In this document: positions 16,785 through 23,958 of the stretch, in pieces
Numbering within the stretch: position 1 is the stretch's first letter
How the letters are laid out: each line of letters begins with the position of its first letter
Assembly (NCBI GenBank): GCA_002733575.1
Contig: NVWB01000175.1
Location: 1-35,097, forward strand
DNA length: 35,097 nucleotides
Reading direction: 5' to 3'
DNA from: Blastopirellula sp.
GTDB taxonomy: Bacteria > Planctomycetota > Planctomycetia > Pirellulales > Pirellulaceae
The notes under the pieces: generated by a model
Database searches by the model: none
What the model saw: the letters and a program-made list of their open reading frames with translations, nothing else
Told to the model about the DNA's origin: nothing
Position numbers and translations under genes: made by a program

Positions 16785-18764
16785 CTATAGATCGTCTTCT
16801 GCAACAACAACAAGGCAATCGTCTGCGGTTAATGTGACTTCGGAGTCTTTGAGAGGAATTAGTTTAACGCCAAAGTTTTCATCCGCGTTGTTTTCAAGGC
16901 TTTTGAGTTTGTACCCTAGGCAAACCTCTCCATCACGTTTTTGTGCTAATGCCATTAAGTCGGCAAAGCGGCAGGTTTGGGGCAAGTTTTCAAAATACAG
17001 TGATGCTGGTTTTACATAAATTTCGGAACCATCTTCCTGGAACAGGTCATCGTAAACTTCAAGAATGCGTGGCTCTTCACTGAGTTGTGCAAAGATCATC
17101 GAGACCATGCGGTTTGATATCAAGAAATCATTGACACCTGCTCGACTAATCAGATCTTGGTTACTTGAGTCAAGCACTTCGGTGATGATTTTCGTTTGGA
17201 CAGTGTCACCATTCCTATTTTTTTCTCTTGTCATGCTGCGAAGATGTAGCAACACAACAATGGTCTCCGAGTCGGTGCGTTCGGCATCAATTTCATTGTC
17301 ATCTCGTTGCGGTAACACAATGATATTGTTGTATGCGAGTGGATCGAGCGATTCCAGATCTGAGCTGTCGAGTGGGTTTTTATCAATTAAATTCAGTTGA
17401 ATCGAATCAAGCTCTGCGGCTAGTGTCTCAATCTCGCCTCGTCTTGTCTTCGACGGATCATGGACTACGACATCTACAATGGAACCTTCGAGCACATAGT
17501 CTGAATACTCAGAAACGACAATTTTAGCTTTAGGACTCCAACCGAGTATCAACATGCGTTCTTGGCTTCGCTTTGCTCTGGTATCAGGAATTGGCAGTTC
17601 TTTGGGGGTAACGAGAGCGGTGGTTTTAAACTCAATAGTTGAATCATCATCGGCGACAATCAGTATTTCGTCATCGTCCTTCAGCACAGTGTTTGGTTCA
17701 GGCCGAATGTGAAGGCTACCATCTGCGTGGCGTAAACCGATTGGCACTCCATCAGGAAAGTGATATTGCATGGCACCAAAAGTGATTCCATTCCACTCGG
17801 CTTGGTGAAAATACATCTCACAGCCTTCAAAGCTTAGAAGCTCGGCGTAAACCACCGAGAGCCCACTGGTACGGGAAGTTTGCACCATGATTTTTGCCAG
17901 TATTTCTTCCGCATCGACTACGACCACTTTTCCAGGTGAGATATTTAACACAACATGACGGTTGCGTGGATCAAAGATCTCTGCCACCGCATTGAATTCT
18001 TCTGAATCACCCACTTGGGCATCTAACGCAAGCACGGTTTTGATCACTCTGGCATCGCTGGTAAGTTTTTCTGAAGTGGTTGCAGCGGCATCGCATGTCG
18101 AAAGAATAATTGCCGATTTCGCATCGGCAGCATTTAGGCGTTCTAATGCTTCAAGTGATGTCGTGGAACCACTACGCGTAACAATACGAGTATTCCTGCG
18201 ATCAAGGAAATTGATAGATAAATACTCATCCATTTCTTCCTTGTCTTCCGCTGCCAAAATGACAACAACAGGATCTTTTTCGCTTTCGTTGGCCTCAACT
18301 AATTCACGAAGGATTTCGACAATACGTGGTCCCCAGCCAAGAATGAGTGTGTGGCCACTTTCGAGAACTCGGCTGTGACCTTTTTTAAGATGGGCAATCG
18401 ATTGATCCAGTGCCGTAGTGAGAAATGCGATCAACGCAGAAAAGATCACGACCCCTGTCATACCAGAAGCTATAGCGGATAGTTTGAATACTGTCGATGT
18501 GTCGTTGTCTTGGGCCATATTCCCAGGATCGGTAATTTGCAAATAGGTGAGCCACATCTGTTTTAGAAAATCAGGATCGGCGGTCTCAGAGCCGACAGGG
18601 ATTTCTGGTGCAATAAGGTTTAATAATGCACGAAAAACAATAATTAGAGTAAGTGAACCGATGAAAGTGATCATCAAAGCAAGAAATAACGCACTGCTGC
18701 CACGACCCAAAAAATTATCAATTCGATAGCGAAGGCGTTCACGATAACTGGCTTGGTATGACAT
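16785..18764 (-). CDS. CASTOR/POLLUX-type ion channel with two RCK/TrkA-N-like domains
   Basis: A 659-residue membrane protein resembling the CASTOR/POLLUX (DMI1/SYM8) family of ion channels best known from plant nuclear envelopes and also found in bacteria. Membrane helices lie at about 25-50 and 95-118, with a short pore-like segment WLTYLQITDPGN (71-82) between them. The cytosolic part begins with SGHTLILGWGPRI (136-148), a nucleotide-binding-like first RCK domain. A second starts near residue 408 with MLILGWSPKAK. The repeated LGWxP signature and the DPGN in the pore are the strongest family marks. It probably passes potassium or calcium, gated by a ligand or ion; which one cannot be read. 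The ATG at 18764 gives a short basic N-terminus. It is 66 bases upstream of the sulfatase start and could be transcribed with it. Confidence 0.87.
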   Translation of the reverse strand: MSYQASYRERLRYRIDNFLGRGSSALFLALMITFIGSLTLIIVFRALLNLIAPEIPVGSETADPDFLKQMWLTYLQITDPGNMAQDNDTSTVFKLSAIASGMTGVVIFSALIAFLTTALDQSIAHLKKGHSRVLESGHTLILGWGPRIVEILRELVEANESEKDPVVVILAAEDKEEMDEYLSINFLDRRNTRIVTRSGSTTSLEALERLNAADAKSAIILSTCDAAATTSEKLTSDARVIKTVLALDAQVGDSEEFNAVAEIFDPRNRHVVLNISPGKVVVVDAEEILAKIMVQTSRTSGLSVVYAELLSFEGCEMYFHQAEWNGITFGAMQYHFPDGVPIGLRHADGSLHIRPEPNTVLKDDDEILIVADDDSTIEFKTTALVTPKELPIPDTRAKRSQERMLILGWSPKAKIVVSEYSDYVLEGSIVDVVVHDPSKTRRGEIETLAAELDSIQLNLIDKNPLDSSDLESLDPLAYNNIIVLPQRDDNEIDAERTDSETIVVLLHLRSMTREKNRNGDTVQTKIITEVLDSSNQDLISRAGVNDFLISNRMVSMIFAQLSEEPRILEVYDDLFQEDGSEIYVKPASLYFENLPQTCRFADLMALAQKRDGEVCLGYKLKSLENNADENFGVKLIPLKDSEVTLTADDCLVVVAEDDL

Positions 18765-19314
18765 GGTAATCCTACTGGTCTATTTAGTATTTCCGCTAAT
18801 GAATTAGTTCATTCAACACGCATCAGATCACTAACATAGAGATTGCAAATCCGCCTGTCAAGAAAGTTTCCATACGCTGCGGTGTTAATTAAAGATTGGC
18901 CTCCCTAGAAGAATCGGTGGATAAATTCTGGTTCGGGAATGGTTCCCGGTTGTGATAGAAGCTAGTTTCTATGGATTCGTAGGTGCGGTAGCCGTATGGT
19001 TTTCTCGATAGCTACGCCGCGTGCGGGCCACTTTCTACATTGGATGATGATTCACAACAACATCCATAACCGGAAACCTCGCAGTAGTGTACTTGTTCAC
19101 ATTAGATTCCGACCTTTTTTCACAAATCGTCTCAACCTACCGAAACGTCAGGCTCCAAGCATCTTAAATAAGGCCAGTTTGACGAACCCTGTTCGTACCG
19201 AGTACGATAGGTATATCCGTTTCGCCATTACAGTCACCTAGGCTCAGTCAACGATCTTCTAGTGCAACCACAACTAGCTCGTTCCTGACAACTTTGAATT
19301 GAAAGACCACCGTG
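18765..19314. other. 550-base divergent intergenic region
   Basis: It separates the minus-strand channel gene from the plus-strand DUF1080 gene and must hold both promoters. One small perfect hairpin is visible, CGGGAA-tgg-TTCCCG at 18934-18948. Short open frames here have no recognisable protein character. Nothing else can be supported. Confidence 0.6.
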
Positions 19315-20001
19315 ATGAAAAAAATCTTGCTTCTTGCAATCGCATCAACATTTCTATTACAAGCTTCACTCTCTGCTGCCAAGCCAAACACTTTGACTAA
19401 AAAAGAAAAAGAGGCTGGTTGGCAACTGTTGTTTGATGGCAAAACCATGGAACATTTTCGAAACTACCAAAAGAAAGATGTCAGCGATGGCTGGGTAGTT
19501 AAGAATGGTGCAATGGTTCGTAATGGCAAAGGGGCAGGCGATATTATTACCCGCAAACAATATGATTCCTTTGAACTATCGCTGGAATACAATATCTCGA
19601 AAGCTGGTAACTCAGGTCTCATGTTCCACGTCACGGAAGAAGAAAACACGCCTTGGAAAACTGGCGCTGAAATTCAAATTCAAGATAATGTCGATGGACA
19701 CGACCCTCAGAAATCTGGTTGGCTCTATCAACTTTATCCAGCCAAAGTTGATGCGACCAAGCCTGTGGGCGAGTGGAACGAACTTCGTATTCTGATCACA
19801 CCTGCCAAATGTGAACAATACATGAACGGCACCAAGTATTGTGAGTACGTGAAAGGTTCAGATGATTGGAACAAACGAGTCGCAGCATCAAAATTTGGCA
19901 AGATGCCAAAATTCGGCAAAGCCACCAAAGGACATATTGCTCTGCAAGATCATGGTGATATGGTTAAATATCGCAACGTGAAGATTCGAGTTGTTAAGTA
20001 G
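19315..20001 (+). CDS. secreted DUF1080 (3-keto-disaccharide hydrolase-like) protein
   Basis: A 228-residue secreted protein with a clear signal peptide (KKILLLAIASTFLLQASLSA, residues 2-21) and one DUF1080 domain. Landmarks are GWQLLFDGKTMEHFRNY, the DGWVVKNGAMV strand, the YDSFELSLEYNIS strand, NSGLMFHV, AEIQIQDN, EWNELRILIT and the C-terminal GHIALQDHGDMVKYRNVKI. The IQDN and HIALQDHG forms place it in the same subgroup as many DUF1080 proteins encoded beside sulfatases. It is clearly different from the DUF1080 protein at 6087-6845, so the two are not a recent duplication. The start is ATG 19315, with GTG 19312 just before it. A strong terminator follows 20 bases after the stop, so it is probably monocistronic. 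Confidence 0.92.
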   Translation: MKKILLLAIASTFLLQASLSAAKPNTLTKKEKEAGWQLLFDGKTMEHFRNYQKKDVSDGWVVKNGAMVRNGKGAGDIITRKQYDSFELSLEYNISKAGNSGLMFHVTEEENTPWKTGAEIQIQDNVDGHDPQKSGWLYQLYPAKVDATKPVGEWNELRILITPAKCEQYMNGTKYCEYVKGSDDWNKRVAASKFGKMPKFGKATKGHIALQDHGDMVKYRNVKIRVVK

Positions 20002-20020
20002 AATATTACAAAATCAGTTC

Positions 20021-20058
20021 ACGAGCATCTTTTCCTTGAAAGAGATGCTCGTTTTTTT
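20021..20058 (+). terminator. rho-independent terminator after the DUF1080 gene
   Basis: A perfect 10-base stem, ACGAGCATCT (20021-20030) with AGATGCTCGT (20043-20052), surrounds a 12-base loop and is followed by a run of seven T (20052-20058). It ends 45 bases before the next sulfatase start. Confidence 0.9.
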
Positions 20059-20103
20059 ATGGTCATGCTTGTCACAATTCTTTCCATTTGATTGCTTGTC
20101 ACT

Positions 20104-21600
20104 ATGAGAGTACCTCTTTTTTGCCTAATTCTCTGTCTTGCTTTTCTTAACGCAAGCAATGCGGCCGAACGCCCTAACATTCTGTGGTTTGTTGTCGATG
20201 ACATGTCGGCCAACTTTTCATGTTATGGCGAGAAGACAATTGAAACTCCGAGTGTAGACAAACTGGCATCCGAAGGGCTTCGGTTCACTCGTGCTTATGC
20301 CACTTCGCCGGTTTGTTCAACTTTTCGATCAGCATTAATCACCGGCATGTACCAAACCTCGATTGGTTCACATCATCATCGAAGTGGGCGTGGAAAACAT
20401 CGAATACAGTTGCCCAGTGGAGTTCGGCCAATTCCTGAGTACTTTCAGGAAGCCGGGTACTGGACTTGCAATGGCAGCGGACTAACAGAATTTGACTTTC
20501 GCAGTAGTCCCAGCACCAAACCCCGCGCTGGTAAGACCGATTACAACTTTGACTGGGACAAATCAATCTATGATAGCCACGATTGGGCTGACCGAAAAAA
20601 AGGGCAACCCTTCTTTATGCAAGTTCAACTTCACGGCGGCAAACTTCGCGGAGCATCTATCGAATCGAACGAGGCTTTTGCAGCACGCGTTAAGCAGGAG
20701 CTTGGTAGCACAGTTAATCCTGAGAGCGTACAACTACCTCCCTATTATCCGAGAGATCCGGTCTTATTAAAAGACTGGTCCACCTATCTCGATAGTGTAC
20801 GGATTACCGACATACACGTGGGCCGCGTGATGGAGCGATTGAAACAGGAAGGAATACTTGAAAATACACTGGTCGTGTTCTTCACTGATCATGGAATCAG
20901 CCATGCCCGTGGAAAACAATTCTTGTATGACGAAGGAACACATATTCCACTTGTGATTCGAGGGCCTAGCGTACCTCAGAATAAAACACGAACCGACCTC
21001 GTTCAGCACATTGATGTGGCGGCTCTTTCGCTTGCCGCTGCGGGAATTACAATTCCTGAATCAATGCAGGGAGATGATATCCTAGCAGAGAACTACGATC
21101 CGACTAAAGCAGTTTTCGCGGCCCGTGATCGTTGCGGTGAAGCGACCGACCGTATTCGGTCAGTGCGAACTGACCAGTATTTATATATCCGCAACTTTCA
21201 TCCCAACCGCCCTCACCTTCAACCGAGTCAGTACAAAGACAGCAAAGTGATTGTGATGAGGCTTCGCGAGCTATTTGCAGAGGGTGAGCTTAACGAGTTA
21301 TCGAAAGAACTTCTTTTTGCCCCAACCCGACCAGCAGAAGAACTTTATTTCTACGGCAAAGATCGTTGGCAAACAAAGAACTTGGCCGATGATCCAAACT
21401 ATGCATCAGCCCTTAAACAACATCGCCAACTGTTGGATACTTGGATTGATGAAACTGGAGACATGGGTAGCGAATCACCAGAAGTTTATGCACTAGAGAT
21501 GGAAGACGAATTGAATGTCATTAAACGAGCATCACCCCGTTATGAGACTTTCAAAAAGAATTCTGAAATGTATAAACGCTGGGCTCTTGAAGGAAAATAA
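20104..21600 (+). CDS. secreted sulfatase with non-canonical CSTFR active-site motif
   Basis: A 498-residue formylglycine-type sulfatase with a signal peptide (about 1-21, ending ASNA). Metal-site aspartates are in WFVVDDMSANF (Asp32, Asp33). The active-site segment is VCSTFRSALITGMY, with Cys71 and Arg75. The consensus CxPxR has Thr in place of the Pro. FFTDHGISHARGK supplies the later Asp/His pair. GMYQTSIGSHHHRS resembles a subgroup, including heparan N-sulfatase-like proteins, in which I recall CSAFR-type motifs. Whether the formylglycine-generating enzyme accepts this Cys is uncertain. The ATG at 20104 fits the signal peptide but lacks a Shine-Dalgarno sequence. Its stop lies one base from the stop of the convergent PQQ gene. 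Confidence 0.92.
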   Translation: MRVPLFCLILCLAFLNASNAAERPNILWFVVDDMSANFSCYGEKTIETPSVDKLASEGLRFTRAYATSPVCSTFRSALITGMYQTSIGSHHHRSGRGKHRIQLPSGVRPIPEYFQEAGYWTCNGSGLTEFDFRSSPSTKPRAGKTDYNFDWDKSIYDSHDWADRKKGQPFFMQVQLHGGKLRGASIESNEAFAARVKQELGSTVNPESVQLPPYYPRDPVLLKDWSTYLDSVRITDIHVGRVMERLKQEGILENTLVVFFTDHGISHARGKQFLYDEGTHIPLVIRGPSVPQNKTRTDLVQHIDVAALSLAAAGITIPESMQGDDILAENYDPTKAVFAARDRCGEATDRIRSVRTDQYLYIRNFHPNRPHLQPSQYKDSKVIVMRLRELFAEGELNELSKELLFAPTRPAEELYFYGKDRWQTKNLADDPNYASALKQHRQLLDTWIDETGDMGSESPEVYALEMEDELNVIKRASPRYETFKKNSEMYKRWALEGK

Positions 21601-21601
21601 A

Positions 21602-22882
21602 TTACTTGGCAATACAGTAAAGCGTCTCTACTCGTTTGCCATCGACTTCATTTGCGGCTCGATAATAAATACGATCCCCACAAATGACCATGGTCGAATA
21701 AACTTCTGATCCAAGCTGGTTCTTGGCGATTTCATTATAGCCTTTTGGTGTCGCATCGAAGACAAAGGTTTCGCCTGCTTCATTCGTAGCAAACAGTAAG
21801 TCGCCCACTGAAACTGGCGAGGCAGTGAAGGTTCCGCCCAAGCGTGATTTCCACATTTCTTCCCCGGTGTCGGCTTTCCAACAAGCGGCCATGCCCGCAT
21901 CGAGAAGTCCGTAGAGATAACCATCTTGAATTAATAGCGAAGGAACATAGACCCGCGACTTGATTTCCCACGCCAGTTCACCCGAGCCATCTGCACGCAT
22001 CCCAGCGACATGATTCTTAGGGTAACCTCCGCTGGTATAAATAAGCTGCCCATCGGTCACCGTCGAGATCACACACTCGGTGGTGGACCCTTCTGTTTCC
22101 CAGAGGACTTTTCCGGTCAGTGGATGCAAGCTCGTCACTAAATCACAGCCGATCATGATCAACTGATCTTTTCCGGCCACGTGCAAAATAGTCGGTGAAG
22201 AATAATTGGGTTTCTTTGGGCGATTGTGTTTCCAAACCAACTCGCCTGTCTTCCGTTGATACGCGGCAACCGCTCCGCCGCTTTTGTTGTCGGAAGAAAC
22301 AATCACCAAAGATTGATATAAACAAGGTGAAGCACCGTACCCTTGATGAACAACGTAGTCCGAAACTTTCTTTTGCCACAACTGTTTGCCAGCAAGATCT
22401 AGGGCGGTAACATACAGCCCTTTGCTGTTAGGGAACGTGACAAAAAGCCGCTGGCCATCACAAGCCAGTGTACTCGAAGCGGCAGACGCTTTGGTGTTTT
22501 TTAGCATGCCTCCTTTGGCGTGAACTTGTGTGGTCCATTTTGGTTTGCCAGTGGCTCTATCGAAACAGAGAACCGATTGCGAGCCAGATTTTTCATCGGC
22601 AGTTGCCAGATAGATAGAATCACCAACAACAGTCATTGATCCGTGCCCACGACCAGGAATGCTGGCTTCCCAGGCAATGTTCTTCGATTTCCCCCACACA
22701 AGCGGCGGGCTTTGATCGGCCGCCGCCGCACCCATGCGATTAGCCCCACGCCACCACGGCCAGTCATTGCTGTTGGTGGTAAAGCCGTCGTTGACTTGGG
22801 AAGGTTCTGCGGCGGTGATTTGTGAAAACGGAAAGTTGCAACAGAGCGACAGAAGTCCGAGCATAATCAGGCGAGAGTTCAT
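21602..22882 (-). CDS. secreted PQQ-binding-like beta-propeller repeat protein
   Basis: A 426-residue secreted protein with a signal peptide (about 1-25, ending TAAE). The opening DWPWWRGANRMGA followed by PLVWGKSKNIAWEASIPGRGH is typical of planctomycetal outer-membrane-protein-assembly-like (BamB/PQQ) propellers. Blades carry repeated units of the form YLATADE...LCFDRATGKPKWTTQV, VAAYQRKTGELVWKHNR and TSLHPLTGKVLWETEG, each ending in a Trp as is usual for PQQ repeats. There is no evidence that PQQ itself is bound; most such proteins are structural or have unknown ligands. The start is placed at ATG 22882 because the signal peptide begins there; the frame stays open to 22993. It is probably monocistronic and lies downstream of the tatA terminator. 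Confidence 0.9.
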   Translation of the reverse strand: MNSRLIMLGLLSLCCNFPFSQITAAEPSQVNDGFTTNSNDWPWWRGANRMGAAAADQSPPLVWGKSKNIAWEASIPGRGHGSMTVVGDSIYLATADEKSGSQSVLCFDRATGKPKWTTQVHAKGGMLKNTKASAASSTLACDGQRLFVTFPNSKGLYVTALDLAGKQLWQKKVSDYVVHQGYGASPCLYQSLVIVSSDNKSGGAVAAYQRKTGELVWKHNRPKKPNYSSPTILHVAGKDQLIMIGCDLVTSLHPLTGKVLWETEGSTTECVISTVTDGQLIYTSGGYPKNHVAGMRADGSGELAWEIKSRVYVPSLLIQDGYLYGLLDAGMAACWKADTGEEMWKSRLGGTFTASPVSVGDLLFATNEAGETFVFDATPKGYNEIAKNQLGSEVYSTMVICGDRIYYRAANEVDGKRVETLYCIAK

Positions 22883-22994
22883 AAGAATTTCCAGGCAAGT
22901 GAATTGAATGAGAGCGAGGCAAGGACATACATTGGGAGACTGCCCATTGTACTGGTAGAGAATTGACACCGCAAGTTTATAAGGGTTTTGCATG

Positions 22995-23036
22995 AAAAAA
23001 CGACCAGCGGCACCGATTGGTTCCGCTGGTCGTTTT
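22995..23036 (-). terminator. rho-independent terminator after the tatA genes
   Basis: A perfect 14-base stem, 22997-23010 with 23023-23036 (core ACGACCAGCGG / CCGCTGGTCGT), surrounds a 12-base loop. On the minus strand it is followed by six T (22995-23000). It lies 24 bases past the tatA stop at 23061 and isolates it from the PQQ gene. Confidence 0.9.
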
Positions 23037-23060
23037 GATAGTTTTTAATATCAGAAAGCC

Positions 23061-23378
23061 CTAGCTGGTGCTTGAACTTTCTTCAATCGGCTCGCTTGGT
23101 GGGGGCTCGAACTTCGGAGCGGATGCTTCTTCGAAGTCATCGTAGTCGTCATAGTTCGAGCTATAATCTGAGCCAATTTCTTTGGTGGTATCAGTAATCG
23201 AAGTCTCGATATCTTTGCTCGCATTTTTGAATTCCGAAGAGATCTCGCCGAGACCTTTTTTGAATTCGCTGTAATGCCGACCAAATGTCCGGGCCACCGT
23301 TGGTAAGTTTTTACCAAACAACAGCACGGCCAGCACTGCAATGATCACCAACTCTTGCATTCCGAGGAAACCAAACAT
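23061..23378 (-). CDS. tatA: twin-arginine translocase subunit TatA family (longer paralogue)
   Basis: A 105-residue TatA-type protein. It has a short periplasmic N-terminus, a single membrane helix (about residues 8-22, ELVIIAVLAVLLFG), the family FG and LP hinge, then an amphipathic helix (TVARTFGRHYSEFKKGLGEI). A long acidic, Ser/Pro-rich tail completes it. Glu9 at the start of the helix is the polar residue common in TatA and TatB. The FG hinge argues for TatA over TatB. TatA oligomerises at the membrane to let folded Tat substrates cross; several secreted redox or metal proteins would be candidate cargo. It lies 109 bases downstream of the second tatA-like gene and ends before a strong terminator. 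Confidence 0.92.
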   Translation of the reverse strand: MFGFLGMQELVIIAVLAVLLFGKNLPTVARTFGRHYSEFKKGLGEISSEFKNASKDIETSITDTTKEIGSDYSSNYDDYDDFEEASAPKFEPPPSEPIEESSSTS

Positions 23379-23487
23379 GGAAACCTATTCCTCTTGGTTA
23401 ATAGAAAATATCCCTTAGAGGATTGCTGATTAAAGCCAATCGACCAAGGAGAAACGCCAATTTCAAGAAAACAAAACGAACGAATAA

Positions 23488-23679
23488 CTACGCATCTGAA
23501 CTGTTGTCAGAGTCGTCATCCGATCCTTCGCTGAATTCTTCCGGTGGCTCTTTCATCCCTTGCTTAAACTCACCAATGCCCTGGCCTAAGCCACGCATCA
23601 ATTGAGGAAGTTTGGCCGAACCAAACAATAAGAGAACGATTGCTAATACAATTAGTAATTCTTGCCAGCCTAAACCCAT
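23488..23679 (-). CDS. tatA: twin-arginine translocase subunit TatA/TatE family (short paralogue)
   Basis: A 63-residue TatA/E-type protein. The membrane helix is at about 4-19 ([17 protein letters not shown]), followed by the FG-SAKLP hinge and an amphipathic helix ([19 protein letters not shown]). It has a short acidic Ser/Asp tail. Its length is close to the family minimum. It differs clearly from the adjacent 105-residue paralogue, so the pair probably has distinct roles, perhaps TatA and TatB or TatE-like. No tatC gene is in this window. The ATG at 23679 is the only start. The 279-base gap upstream separates it from the toroid gene and may hold its own promoter. Confidence 0.92.
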   Translation of the reverse strand: MGLGWQELLIVLAIVLLLFGSAKLPQLMRGLGQGIGEFKQGMKEPPEEFSEGSDDDSDNSSDA

Positions 23680-23958
23680 GTTCTTACCTCACTCCAAAAG
23701 TATTACGGAGAATGGGGACAGAACACGCAACCAGTAGGCGAGAGCGGGTTGGCGCCCAGATGGGCCTAACCTGAACCAAACTCGTGCGAGTTCAAAAAAT
23801 AATTCAACAGTTAAACGATTAAAATAGAAAGTTGTACTCGCTTGAAAGCCCAAGTACATAATTTATTCTACTCACCCGATCAATTCTGTCAAAGCCCATC
23901 GCCCATTATTCGCAATATAATTGACAGCAAACCTAGTCGCACCAGTAGGTTACAGCTA

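Noticed and set aside
18996..19241. 81-codon open frame in the gap before the DUF1080 gene
   Set aside because: Composition rich in Arg, His and Asn without any domain, no ribosome binding site, and it lies in a promoter-type region.
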